The notes below the pieces were generated by a model. The model did no database searches. It saw nothing but the letters and a program-made list of their open reading frames with translations, and had not been told where the DNA came from. This document shows, in pieces, positions 1 to 7,996 of a DNA stretch of 11,979 nucleotides; position 1 is the stretch's first letter; every line of letters begins with the position of its first letter. The stretch spans positions 1-11,979 of the forward strand of contig CAMNIH010000042.1 in NCBI GenBank assembly GCA_946540365.1. Reading direction: 5' to 3'. This DNA comes from an uncultured Bacteroidales bacterium. Its GTDB lineage: Bacteria; Bacteroidota; Bacteroidia; Bacteroidales; P3. The position numbers and the translations under genes were made by a program.

Positions 1-741
1 AGCATCGTCACTACTTCTGCATCCTCCATTCATGGCTGCGACAGCACGGTGCATATCGACCTGACCGTCCACCCGACCTACGACCTGCACTTCGAGGACA
101 GCGTGTGCCTCAACGTGCCGTACACCTTCGACAGCAACACCTATACCGAGCCCGGGGTCTACACCCTGACCTACCGAACCGTGGACGGCTGCGACTCGGT
201 GCGCACCCTGTCGTTAGGCATCAGCTCGATGAACCTCAAGGCGGTGATCCAGGCGGTGCCCCTGGTTGCCGACGAGGAGCACACCACCATCCGACTGAAA
301 GACCTCAGCCGCAACCATGTGGGCAGCCGCTGGCTGATCGACGGGCTGACCTACGAGAACCAGCCGAGCATGACCATCAGCTACCCGGAGGACCGCGACT
401 CGCTGCCGATCAGCCTCGAGGCCGTCAGCCGCGAGGGCTGCTACGACACGGCCACGGTGGTGGCGCGCTACGACCGCACCCGCATCTTCGTCCCCAACGC
501 CTTCACCCCCACCATGGGCAGCAACGAGACCTGGCGGCCGGTGGTGAAGGACGTGGTGGAGATGGAGGTGTGGATCTACAACCGGCAGGGCGTCGAGGTG
601 GCCCACTGGGAGGGTCTGGACGGCGAATGGGACGGCGGCGACTGCCCCACGGGGGCCTACGTCTACACCATCCGCTACCGCACCCGCGTGCGGCCCGAAT
701 GGGAGCAGGTGAAGAACGGCACGGTGGTGATGATCAAGTGA
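1..741 (+). CDS. C-terminal part of a large exported protein with T9SS/gliding-motility type sorting domain
   Basis: The frame is open from base 1, so the gene starts upstream. The first possible start in the window (GTG at 49) lies inside a repeat and is not a real start. The visible 246 residues hold two adhesin-like modules marked by GCDS (about residues 12-15 and 68-71) and runs such as LTVHPTY and YTLTYRTVDGCDS. A PKD/Ig-like stretch (about 98-115) follows. The end, from about residue 161, has PNAFTP, then WIYNRQG, then EWDGGDCPTGAYVYTIRYR. That order is typical of the CHU_C / gliding motility-associated C-terminal domain, which directs export through the type IX system and surface attachment. 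The protein is therefore probably a surface or secreted adhesin-like protein. Its ligand cannot be read from this fragment. It ends 36 bases before dapD and seems functionally unrelated to it. Confidence 0.85.
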   Translation, partial: SIVTTSASSIHGCDSTVHIDLTVHPTYDLHFEDSVCLNVPYTFDSNTYTEPGVYTLTYRTVDGCDSVRTLSLGISSMNLKAVIQAVPLVADEEHTTIRLKDLSRNHVGSRWLIDGLTYENQPSMTISYPEDRDSLPISLEAVSREGCYDTATVVARYDRTRIFVPNAFTPTMGSNETWRPVVKDVVEMEVWIYNRQGVEVAHWEGLDGEWDGGDCPTGAYVYTIRYRTRVRPEWEQVKNGTVVMIK

Positions 742-777
742 ACCGCCGCCGCAGCCCGCAGGCAAAAACACTGAACG

Positions 778-1575
778 ATGAAAGAACTGATAGAACAAGC
801 ATGGGAGCATCGTGAGATGCTGGACGACAAGAGCGTGCGCGAAGCGGTGCTGGCCACCGTCGACGCCCTGGACCGGGGCGAGGTGCGCGTGGCCGAGGCC
901 GGCGCCGACGGGCGCTGGACGGTCAACCAATGGGTCAAGAAGGCCATCCTGCTCTACTTCCCGCTGCAGGGCATGGAGACCCTGGAGGCGGGTCCGATGG
1001 AGTACCGCGACAAGATACCGCTGAAGCGGGGTCTGGCCGAGCGCGGCATCCGCGTGGTGCCGCCGGCGGTGGCGCGCTATGGCAGCTATATCGCCCCCGG
1101 GGCAGTGCTGATGCCGAGCTACGTCAACATCGGCGCCCATGTGGGCAGCGGCACGATGGTGGACACCTGGGCCACCGTGGGCAGCTGCGCCCAGGTGGGC
1201 GAAGGGGTTCACCTGAGCGGCGGCGTGGGCCTGGGCGGCGTGCTGGAGCCCGTGCAGGCCGAGCCGGTGATCGTCGAGGACCACTGCTTCATCGGCAGCC
1301 GCTGCATCGTGGTCGAAGGCGTGCATGTGGAACGCGAGGCGGTGCTCGGCGCCGGCACGGTGCTGACGGCCAGCACCAAGATCGTCGACGTCACGGGACC
1401 TGAGCCGGTGGTGTACACGGGCCGGGTGCCGGCGCGCAGCGTCGTCATCCCGGGCACCATGCCTAAGCGCTTCGCCGCCGGCGAGTACGGCGTGCCGTGC
1501 GCCCTCATCATCGGGCAGCGCAAAGAATCGACCGACAAGAAAACAACCCTCAACGAGGCCCTGCGCCTCTTCTGA
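778..1575 (+). CDS. dapD: 2,3,4,5-tetrahydropyridine-2,6-dicarboxylate N-succinyltransferase
   Basis: This cytoplasmic enzyme transfers succinyl from succinyl-CoA to tetrahydrodipicolinate in the succinylase branch of lysine and diaminopimelate synthesis. The 265 residues compare with about 274 in E. coli DapD. An N-terminal helical domain (about 1-90, with WVKKAILLYF) is followed by a left-handed beta-helix of hexapeptide repeats. The family hallmarks are present: APGAVLMPSYVNIGAHV, GTMVDTWATVGSCAQVG, HLSGGVGLGGVLEPVQA and EDHCFIGSRC. The C-terminal part has the usual GRVPARSVVIPG and ALIIG segments. ATG at 778 gives the expected N-terminus. A small lipoprotein begins 8 bases after the stop, so the two are probably cotranscribed. 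No other lysine-pathway gene is in view. Recognition rests on long conserved motifs and is firm. Confidence 0.96.
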   Translation: MKELIEQAWEHREMLDDKSVREAVLATVDALDRGEVRVAEAGADGRWTVNQWVKKAILLYFPLQGMETLEAGPMEYRDKIPLKRGLAERGIRVVPPAVARYGSYIAPGAVLMPSYVNIGAHVGSGTMVDTWATVGSCAQVGEGVHLSGGVGLGGVLEPVQAEPVIVEDHCFIGSRCIVVEGVHVEREAVLGAGTVLTASTKIVDVTGPEPVVYTGRVPARSVVIPGTMPKRFAAGEYGVPCALIIGQRKESTDKKTTLNEALRLF

Positions 1576-1583
1576 CCACCGCT

Positions 1584-1958
1584 ATGAGAAAAGGAATCTT
1601 GGCAACCGTACTGCTCGGCGCCCTGCTGATGGCGGGCTGCGTGGAGCACGAAGAGATCGCCTTCGAGGGCGTGGTGCTGGGCACCCGCAACTGCTCGGGG
1701 ATGCTGATGGACGACAACATGGGCTTCATCGTCAAACTGCTCACGCCCGACAGCATCGGCGGGACCATCACCTCGACCGAGGGGGAGACACTGACCAACG
1801 TCGTCGTCCTCTACGAACCGCCACGGCTCATCTACGTCGAGGACACCATCCGCGGCACCTTCTACCTGGACGACAAGTATTCGAGGGTCAACTGCAGTGT
1901 GGTGTGGAGCGGGATGGACGTGCCCGAAGGGGTCTTTGTGAGGGTCACTGTTGATTAA
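1584..1958 (+). CDS. small predicted lipoprotein, function unknown
   Basis: This is a 124-residue protein that I do not recognise. It has a clear lipoprotein signal: a basic N-terminus (MRK), a hydrophobic stretch, and the lipobox LMAGC with the lipidated cysteine at position 19. The mature part is short, acidic and probably beta-rich (FEGVVLGTRNCSG, TLTNVVVLYEPP, IRGTFYLDDKYS, VFVRVTVD), which suggests one small beta-barrel or beta-sandwich domain on the periplasmic or outer face. A further cysteine pair (about 37 and 108) could form a disulfide. I chose ATG 1584 because it gives the signal peptide directly. The open frame reaches further back, but only into dapD. The 8-base gap to dapD suggests cotranscription. 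The sequence does not show whether there is any functional link. Confidence 0.8.
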   Translation: MRKGILATVLLGALLMAGCVEHEEIAFEGVVLGTRNCSGMLMDDNMGFIVKLLTPDSIGGTITSTEGETLTNVVVLYEPPRLIYVEDTIRGTFYLDDKYSRVNCSVVWSGMDVPEGVFVRVTVD

Positions 1959-2007
1959 TAAGTGGAAAAAATATCGCCCCGGAGGCGTCCGTGCGGGAAA
2001 AAAATCG

Positions 2008-2015
2008 TATTTTTG
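2008..2015 (+). promoter_or_regulatory. Bacteroidota-type -7 box ahead of dnaN
   Basis: TATTTTTG fits the TAnnTTTG -7 consensus of the Bacteroidota primary sigma factor and lies 34 bases ahead of the dnaN ATG. The leader that follows is A-rich, as usual in this phylum. No good TTTG -33 element is seen at the expected distance. That position holds a GC-rich stretch (1977-1997) that can form a small CGGA/TCCG hairpin. The box is recognisable, but promoter strength is unknown. Confidence 0.5.
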
Positions 2016-2049
2016 CAGTCGGATTACGAATAACAAAAAAGAGTAAAAT

Positions 2050-3195
2050 ATGAAATTTATCGTTAACAGTCAACAGCTTCTCAAGCAGTTACAGTCGCTC
2101 AGCGGAGTGCTCACCAGCAACAACACCATGCCCATCATCGGGTGCTTCCACTTCCATCTGGAGGAGCAGAAGCTCACCGTGAAGACCACGGACCTGAGCA
2201 CCACCCTGATGGCCACCCTCGAGGTGGAGACCTCGCGCATGGAGCAAGCCGAAGAGGTGGCGATCCCCTCGAAGATGCTGCTTGACATCCTCAAGACCTT
2301 CGACGATGTGCCCCTGACGTTCGACGTGGATCAGAACAACTATTCGATCACCATTGCCTCGGGCCAGGGCGAATACAAGCTGGCGGGCATGGATGCCGCC
2401 ACCTACCCCACGATGCCCGTGGCCGAGGAGACCAACACCCTGGTGCTGGGCAGCACGGCCCTGGTGGAAGCCATCAACAAGACCGTCTTCGCGACGAGCA
2501 ACGACGAGATGCACCAGCAGATGAACGGCATCTTCTGCGAGATGACGCCCGACGGCATCACCTTTGTGGCCACCGACGCCCACAAGCTGGTGCGCTACCG
2601 CCGCCACGACGTACATAGCGACGAGAGCACCAACTTCATCCTGCCCAAGAAGCCCATCATCATTGTCAAGAACATCCTGGCTGCCCGCAAGGACGACGCC
2701 GAGGTGAGCGTGGCCTACAACAACACGAACCTCTTTATCACCTTCGACAACTTCTACATCGTGTGCCGTCTGGTCGACGGGCGCTACCCCAACTACGAGG
2801 CTGCCATCCCGAAGAACAACCCCAACAAGCTGATCCTCGACCGCCAGTCGTTCCTCAACACGCTGCGCCGAGTGAGCATCTTCGCCAGCGAGGCGACCCG
2901 CCAGGTGCGCCTCTCGATCGGGGCCGACAAGGTGGAGATCTCGGCCGAGGACATCGAGTTCTCGAACAATGCCCACGAGACCATCCCCTGCACCTACGAA
3001 GGCGACCCGATGGACATCGGATTCAACGCCAAGTTCCTCACCGAGATGCTCACCAACCTCGACAGCGAGCAGGTGCTCATCGAACTGTCGCACCCCTCGC
3101 GTGCAGGTATCATATTCCCCTACCTCAGCGAGGAGAAGGAAGAGAAGACCGACGACATACTGATGCTGGTCATGCCTGTGATGTTGGCGAACTGA
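2050..3195 (+). CDS. dnaN: DNA polymerase III subunit beta (sliding clamp)
   Basis: This subunit is the ring-shaped clamp that tethers DNA polymerase III to DNA. The 381 residues fit the family, which has three repeated clamp domains. The start MKFIVNSQQLLKQLQ is the usual clamp N-terminus. Inside are GEYKLAGMDAATYPTMP (end of domain 1), GIFCEMTPDGITFVATDAHKL (domain 2) and VDGRYPNYEAAIPKNN followed by RRVSIFASEATRQVRLSI (domain 3). The end, LMLVMPVMLAN, matches the conserved MPM/V-type C-terminus. A short acidic insert (EEKEEKTDD) just before it makes the protein slightly longer than usual. The gene is first in a probable unit with ftsX, DUF3098, uppP and truB. Its TGA overlaps an ATG (TGATG at 3193-3197) that may be the relic of a coupled ftsX start. 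Identity is secure. Confidence 0.97.
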   Translation: MKFIVNSQQLLKQLQSLSGVLTSNNTMPIIGCFHFHLEEQKLTVKTTDLSTTLMATLEVETSRMEQAEEVAIPSKMLLDILKTFDDVPLTFDVDQNNYSITIASGQGEYKLAGMDAATYPTMPVAEETNTLVLGSTALVEAINKTVFATSNDEMHQQMNGIFCEMTPDGITFVATDAHKLVRYRRHDVHSDESTNFILPKKPIIIVKNILAARKDDAEVSVAYNNTNLFITFDNFYIVCRLVDGRYPNYEAAIPKNNPNKLILDRQSFLNTLRRVSIFASEATRQVRLSIGADKVEISAEDIEFSNNAHETIPCTYEGDPMDIGFNAKFLTEMLTNLDSEQVLIELSHPSRAGIIFPYLSEEKEEKTDDILMLVMPVMLAN

Positions 3196-3196
3196 T

Positions 3197-3239
3197 GGTT
3201 TAAGGTTTATTGTTTAAAGGTTTAAGGTTTAAAGTTTTA
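3197..3239 (+). repeat. degenerate heptad tract (GGTTTAA-like) across the dnaN-ftsX junction
   Basis: Six heptads related to GGTTTAA run from just after the dnaN stop into ftsX: GGTTTAA, GGTTTAT, TGTTTAA, then after one extra A, GGTTTAA, GGTTTAA and AGTTTTA. The AT-rich composition contrasts sharply with the GC-rich genes on both sides. The second half is translated as the first ftsX codons (F-K-G-L-R-F-K-V-L). The tract has the same 7-bp period as tracts in truB and in the atpD-atpC spacer. Confidence 0.8.
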
Positions 3240-4100
3240 GGCTTGAAAAACAAAGTCAACCTCTGGGGTACACACGGAGCCACGGTGCTGGGCATCACGC
3301 TGGTGCTCTTCATGCTGGGCCTGCTGCTCAGCATCGAGTACCATTCCTACCGTCTGACCCACGACGCCCAGGAGCGGATCACCTACAAGGTGGACCTCTC
3401 GCCCGACGTCAGCGACTCGCTGGCACTGGCGCAGAAGGCGGTGGTGGAGAAGATGACGTTCGTCAAGCATGTGGACTACATCTCGAAGGAGAAAGCCGCC
3501 GAGATCTTCAGCGAGGATCTGGGCGAGGACTTCGTGGGCTTCATCGGCTACAACCCCCTCTACCCGTCGCTGATGGTCAACTTCAACGTGCAGCTGCTGC
3601 CCAGCAACTCGACCGAGGTGCTGGACCGTTTCTGCGCCGAGGTGGGCCGGCTGGAAGGGGTGACGGGAGTGACCTATCAGGAGAATGTGGTCAGCGAACT
3701 GCGCGAGGTGCTGTACAAGCTGTCGTGGTTTCTGATTGTCTTCGTGGCGTTGCTGCTGGTCATCACGGTGGTGCTGATCGCCAGCCTGATCCGCATCGCC
3801 ATCTACAACCGGCGCGAGGCCATCGCCACGATGCGCATGGTGGGTGCCACGGCGTCGTTCGTGGCACGGCCGTTCCTCTGGCGCAGCGTCCTCTACGGCG
3901 CGCTGGGCGGATTGTTTGCCTCGGTGCTCACCTTCATCACCCTGTGGGTGGCCCAGAACAACCTGGATCTGCGACTGATCGCCCCCGAGCACTACATCTG
4001 GTATGGCGGCATCGCCGGCGTGCTGGTGGTGGCCGGCATCGTGGTGTCGTGGCTGTCGACGGCCATCACCGTCCACCGCTATATCGTCAAAAGCAATTAA
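3210..4100 (+). CDS. ftsX: FtsX-like cell division ABC transporter permease
   Basis: FtsX is the membrane partner of the ATPase FtsE. It sits at the division site and controls peptidoglycan hydrolases. The 296 residues give the family layout: a short cytoplasmic N-terminus, TM1 (about 22-43), a periplasmic domain (about 45-168, with KEKAAEIF and FIGYNPLYPSLMV), then TM2 (about 170-196), TM3 (222-248) and TM4 (263-287). The cytoplasmic loop NRREAIATMRMVGATASFV is highly typical. The start is odd. No ATG lies between the upstream stop and TM1, so the candidates are TTG at 3210 or TTG at 3243 (residue 12). An ATG in frame at 3195, overlapping the dnaN stop, meets TAA after one codon inside the heptad tract. 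No ftsE is adjacent, which is common in this phylum. The family call is firm, but the start is uncertain. Confidence 0.92.
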   Translation: MFKGLRFKVLGLKNKVNLWGTHGATVLGITLVLFMLGLLLSIEYHSYRLTHDAQERITYKVDLSPDVSDSLALAQKAVVEKMTFVKHVDYISKEKAAEIFSEDLGEDFVGFIGYNPLYPSLMVNFNVQLLPSNSTEVLDRFCAEVGRLEGVTGVTYQENVVSELREVLYKLSWFLIVFVALLLVITVVLIASLIRIAIYNRREAIATMRMVGATASFVARPFLWRSVLYGALGGLFASVLTFITLWVAQNNLDLRLIAPEHYIWYGGIAGVLVVAGIVVSWLSTAITVHRYIVKSN

Positions 4101-4122
4101 ATAAAGTAATACATATACGAAA

Positions 4123-4368
4123 ATGGAGAACCAACAGGATAACAGCCAGTTCAACCTGGCTTTCGGCAAGATAAACTACATCCTCATGGCTGTCGGCATC
4201 GTGCTGCTGGCCTTAGGCTACATCTTCCTCGCCGGCGGCGGTTCGGACGATCCGAACGTCTTCAATCCCGCCATGTTCGACACACGCCGCCTTGTGGTGG
4301 CTCCCATCCTCATCGTGCTGGGCTTTGTGGTCGAAATCGTCGCCATCATGTACAAAAACAAGAAGTAA
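4123..4368 (+). CDS. DUF3098 small membrane protein
   Basis: This 81-residue protein has two predicted membrane helices (about 18-38 and 58-76) joined by a loop. The loop contains GGGSDDPNVFNPAMFDTRR, the signature of the Bacteroidota DUF3098 family. Its function is unknown. Its place between ftsX and uppP is one I recognise from other Bacteroidales. That context suggests a role linked to the envelope or cell division, but nothing in the sequence shows a mechanism. It starts 22 bases after ftsX and stops 3 bases before uppP, so it is cotranscribed with them. Confidence 0.9.
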   Translation: MENQQDNSQFNLAFGKINYILMAVGIVLLALGYIFLAGGGSDDPNVFNPAMFDTRRLVVAPILIVLGFVVEIVAIMYKNKK

Positions 4369-4371
4369 CCT

Positions 4372-5178
4372 ATGGAATGGTTTGAAGCACTGATACTTGG
4401 CATCATCCAAGGACTGACGGAATACCTGCCTGTGAGCAGCAGCGGCCACCTGGCCATAGGGGCCCACCTTTTCGGCCTCAGCGGCGAGGAGAACCTCACA
4501 TTCACTGTGGCCGTTCACGTGGCCACGGTGTTGAGCACCATCGTCATACTGTGGAAGGAGATCGTGTGGCTCTTCACCGACCTGTTCAAGTGGAAATGGA
4601 ACGAGGGCACACGCTACATAGTCAACATTCTCATCTCGATGATTCCTGTCGGCATCGTGGGCCTGTTCTTCAAAGACAAGGTGGAGGCCATCTTCGGCAG
4701 CGGTCTGCTGGTGGTGGGCATCTGCCTGCTGATGACCGCCTCGCTGCTGGCCTTCAGCTATTTCGCCAAGCCGCGCCAGCGCGAGACCATCTCGCCGTGG
4801 CACGCCTTCGTCATCGGTCTGGCCCAGGCCCTGGCCGTGCTGCCGGGTCTGTCGCGCTCCGGATCCACGATCGCCACCGGACTGCTGCTGGGCAACAAAA
4901 AGGAGAAGATGGCCCAGTTCTCGTTCCTGATGGTGATTCCACCCATCCTGGGCGAAGCCCTGCTCGACGTGAAAGACATGGCGGAGATGGGTGTGAGCCA
5001 GGCCATGGCCGGTCTGCCCACGATGTCGCTGGTGGTCGGATTCCTGGCCGCCTTCGTGTGCGGCTGCCTGGCATGCAAGTGGATGATCGACATTGTCAAG
5101 AAGGGCAAGCTCATCTGGTTTGCCGTCTACTGCGCCGTGGTGGGCGTTGCCACGATCATACTCCCCTACGTGCTGTGA
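4372..5178 (+). CDS. uppP: undecaprenyl-diphosphate phosphatase
   Basis: This integral membrane enzyme removes a phosphate from undecaprenyl pyrophosphate to regenerate the lipid carrier for peptidoglycan and other surface polymers. It can also confer bacitracin tolerance. The 268 residues are the usual length. The first signature, with Q13-x3-E17 followed by [11 protein letters not shown] (18-28), fits the (E/Q)xxxE active-site motif. The second, [13 protein letters not shown] (158-170), carries the conserved arginine R162. Several hydrophobic helices fill the rest. It starts 3 bases after the DUF3098 stop, and its TGA overlaps the GTG of truB. It is therefore within a tightly coupled operon of division and envelope genes. 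Identity is secure. Confidence 0.96.
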   Translation: MEWFEALILGIIQGLTEYLPVSSSGHLAIGAHLFGLSGEENLTFTVAVHVATVLSTIVILWKEIVWLFTDLFKWKWNEGTRYIVNILISMIPVGIVGLFFKDKVEAIFGSGLLVVGICLLMTASLLAFSYFAKPRQRETISPWHAFVIGLAQALAVLPGLSRSGSTIATGLLLGNKKEKMAQFSFLMVIPPILGEALLDVKDMAEMGVSQAMAGLPTMSLVVGFLAAFVCGCLACKWMIDIVKKGKLIWFAVYCAVVGVATIILPYVL

Positions 5179-5996
5179 TCACCGTAGAGCAGCTGCAGGC
5201 AGGCATCGTGCTGCCCATCGACAAACCGCGCCAGTGGACCTCCTTTCAGGCTGTGAATAAAGTTAAGGCCGTAGTGCGCAATGCCTACGGCCTTAAGAAG
5301 TTCAAGATAGGCCATGCCGGGACTCTCGACCCGTTGGCCACAGGCTTGCTGTTGGTGTGTCTGGGCAAAGCAACCAAGAGCATCCCGCAGCTGCAGGACG
5401 GCGACAAGGTGTACAGCGGCACGATGGTCTTCGGCGCCACCACCCCCTGCTACGACCTGGAGCAAGCCGTAGACCACTACTACCCCTACGAACACCTCTC
5501 GCACGCTGTGGTGCAGGAAAAGGCCCACGCGTTCACCGGCACCATCATGCAGGTGCCGCCGATGTTCAGCGCCGTGAAGGTCGACGGTCAACGGGCCTAC
5601 GAGTACGCCCGCCGCGACGACCCGACGGTCACCATACAGCCCAAGCCGGTCGACGTCTACAGCTTCGAAATCACTGCCTTCAGGGAAGGAACGGAAAGAG
5701 TGGAATGTGGAAAGTGGAAAGAGGAAAGTGGAAAGTGCTACCCACAACCCACTACCCACTATCCACTCTACACCCACCCCTTGGGCGAGGTGCCCACCCA
5801 CCTGCCACAGGCCGACTTCCGCATCGCCTGCGGCAAGGGGACCTACATCCGCTCGCTGGCGCGCGACCTGGGTGCGGCGCTGGGCAGCGGAGCCTTCCTC
5901 AGCGCCCTGCGGCGCGAACAGGTGGGGGATTACAGCGTCGACCAGGCCCTGCAACTCGACGAGGTGGCCGACTACCTGTCCAACGGCCAAGCGTAG
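5175..5996 (+). CDS. truB: tRNA pseudouridine(55) synthase with an in-frame repeat insertion
   Basis: TruB converts U55 in the T-arm of tRNAs to pseudouridine. The catalytic motif [12 protein letters not shown] is present with the nucleophile D52, along with [32 protein letters not shown] and [17 protein letters not shown] place the start at GTG 5175, which overlaps the uppP stop as GTGA. The open frame extends further back, but there it reads uppP in the wrong frame. This gives 273 residues against about 235-250 in relatives. The excess is a stretch near residues 172-208, between the strand ending EITAF and the strand DFRIACGKG. There the sequence turns into [13 protein letters not shown] and [11 protein letters not shown], encoded by a heptad repeat array. 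The catalytic regions are intact, so the enzyme is probably active. Confidence 0.94.
   Translation: MITVEQLQAGIVLPIDKPRQWTSFQAVNKVKAVVRNAYGLKKFKIGHAGTLDPLATGLLLVCLGKATKSIPQLQDGDKVYSGTMVFGATTPCYDLEQAVDHYYPYEHLSHAVVQEKAHAFTGTIMQVPPMFSAVKVDGQRAYEYARRDDPTVTIQPKPVDVYSFEITAFREGTERVECGKWKEESGKCYPQPTTHYPLYTHPLGEVPTHLPQADFRIACGKGTYIRSLARDLGAALGSGAFLSALRREQVGDYSVDQALQLDEVADYLSNGQA
5698..5774 (+). repeat. inverted heptad array inside truB
   Basis: Eleven units in strict 7-bp register: GAGTGGA, ATGTGGA, AAGTGGA, AAGAGGA, AAGTGGA, AAGTGCT, then ACCCACA, ACCCACT, ACCCACT, ATCCACT and CTACACC. The first half is purine-rich (AAGTGGA type). The second is its approximate reverse complement (ATCCACT type), so the array can fold. 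Bases 5727-5737 pair with 5757-5767 at 10 of 11 positions. It is translated as about residues 175-200 of TruB without a stop. Similar heptads occur near 3197 and 7653. Confidence 0.85.
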
Positions 5997-6027
5997 AAAT
6001 GTTAAAATTGACGGTACGGCGTACTTT

Positions 6028-6061
6028 TTTGCAGTGCAATAAAAAAAAATGTGTATCTTTG
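6028..6061 (+). promoter_or_regulatory. promoter ahead of atpD
   Basis: TATCTTTG at 6054-6061 matches the Bacteroidota -7 consensus TAnnTTTG. TTTG at 6028-6031 can serve as the -33 element, at a 22-base spacing that is slightly long. An A-tract lies between them. The atpD ATG follows 39 bases after the -7 box. The spacer from 5997 to 6100 is AT-rich, unlike the neighbouring genes, which agrees with a promoter region separating the truB unit from the atp genes. Confidence 0.6.
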
Positions 6062-6094
6062 CACCGTTTTTTAACACAGGATTGAAAGTAATAA

Positions 6095-7603
<1,509 letters not shown>

Positions 7604-7615
7604 AAGTCATGAACT

Positions 7616-7652
7616 GTGAGAGTAAAGTGGCTGGCTGCGCCAGCTCACTCAC
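7616..7652 (+). other. GC-rich hairpin in the atpD-atpC spacer
   Basis: GCTGGC (7630-7635) and GCCAGC (7639-7644) form a perfect 6-bp stem with loop TGC. AGTG/CACT (7626-7629 and 7646-7649) extends it to 10 bp past a one-base bulge. An alternative outer pairing is GTGAG (7616-7620) with CTCAC (7648-7652). No T-run follows, so it is not a standard terminator. It could set the relative output of atpD and atpC, act as a processing or stability element, or be the palindromic core of the heptad repeat next to it. Confidence 0.6.
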
Positions 7653-7680
7653 AACTTAAAACTTACAGTTTAAAACTAAT
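7653..7680 (+). repeat. short heptad tract before atpC
   Basis: Four heptads in register: AACTTAA, AACTTAC, AGTTTAA and AACTAAT. The tract ends 5 bases before the atpC start and so forms the A/T-rich leader that translation initiation in this phylum favours. It resembles the reverse complement of the GGTTTAA-type tract at the dnaN-ftsX junction and directly follows the GC-rich hairpin. Confidence 0.6.
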
Positions 7681-7685
7681 ACATA

Positions 7686-7922
7686 ATGAAAGTCAAGATA
7701 ACAAAACCCGATAGTATCTTGTACGAGGGCGAAGCCTCGCTGGTGCAGCTGCCCGGCACAGGGGGGCTGTTCGAGATACTGAACAACCACGCGCCGATCA
7801 TCTCGTCGCTCGGTCGGGGCACCATCCGTCTGGTGGGCGCCGACAACAGCGAGCAGACGTTCGACATACGTGGCGGCGTCATCAAGGGGCAACAGAACGA
7901 CCTGTTGATCCTGGTGCAATGA
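7686..7922 (+). CDS. atpC: F-type ATP synthase subunit epsilon, short form
   Basis: Epsilon is part of the rotating central stalk of ATP synthase and contacts gamma and the c-ring. The 78 residues correspond only to the N-terminal beta-sandwich domain (ITKPDSILYEGEA, then LPGTGGLFEILNNHAPIIS and IRGGVIKG). The C-terminal pair of helices that restrains ATP hydrolysis in E. coli is absent. Short epsilon subunits of about 80 residues are normal in Bacteroidota, so this is not a truncation in this strain. It follows atpD in the same direction and is closed by a strong terminator 14 bases after its stop. In this window atpD and atpC therefore form a two-gene unit. Confidence 0.94.
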   Translation: MKVKITKPDSILYEGEASLVQLPGTGGLFEILNNHAPIISSLGRGTIRLVGADNSEQTFDIRGGVIKGQQNDLLILVQ

Positions 7923-7936
7923 AAAAAGATAATGCG

Positions 7937-7974
7937 GCGGCGCCGGCCTTGACAGTCGGCGCCGCTTTTGTTTT
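7937..7974 (+). terminator. intrinsic terminator after atpC
   Basis: GCGGCGCCG (7937-7945) pairs perfectly with CGGCGCCGC (7957-7965) across an 11-base loop. TTTTGTTTT (7966-7974) follows at once. This is a textbook factor-independent terminator. It closes the atpD-atpC unit and implies that the dipeptidase gene downstream has its own promoter. Confidence 0.92.
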
Positions 7975-7990
7975 ACAATCCTATATTGTA
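7974..7990 (+). promoter_or_regulatory. perfect inverted repeat just before the dipeptidase start
   Basis: TACAAT (7974-7979), a 5-base spacer, then ATTGTA (7985-7990), ending 6 bases before the ATG at 7997. It could be an operator or a small hairpin over the translation start. Only about 22 bases lie between the terminator and the gene, and no clear TAnnTTTG box is seen there. A symmetrical 6-bp pair can arise by chance in AT-rich sequence, so the call is weak. Confidence 0.3.
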
Positions 7991-7996
7991 TAAGAT

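Noticed and set aside
214..1326. A 370-codon minus-strand open frame opposite dapD and the adhesin-like gene
   Set aside because: It spans two genes, has low-complexity His/Ala-rich composition and no motifs. It is a codon-bias shadow.
4551..5174. Possible N-terminal extension of TruB into uppP
   Set aside because: The added residues are uppP read in another frame, rich in Arg, Gly and His and unlike any TruB. GTG 5175 overlaps the uppP stop and fits the family N-terminus.
3197..5774. Heptad tracts considered as CRISPR or insertion sequence ends
   Set aside because: The units are 7 bp without spacers, and there is no transposase gene, no long terminal inverted repeats and no cas gene nearby.
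7686..7922. Short AtpC considered as a truncated or broken gene
   Set aside because: Epsilon subunits of about 80 residues that lack the C-terminal helices are normal in this phylum, and the ORF ends cleanly before a terminator.
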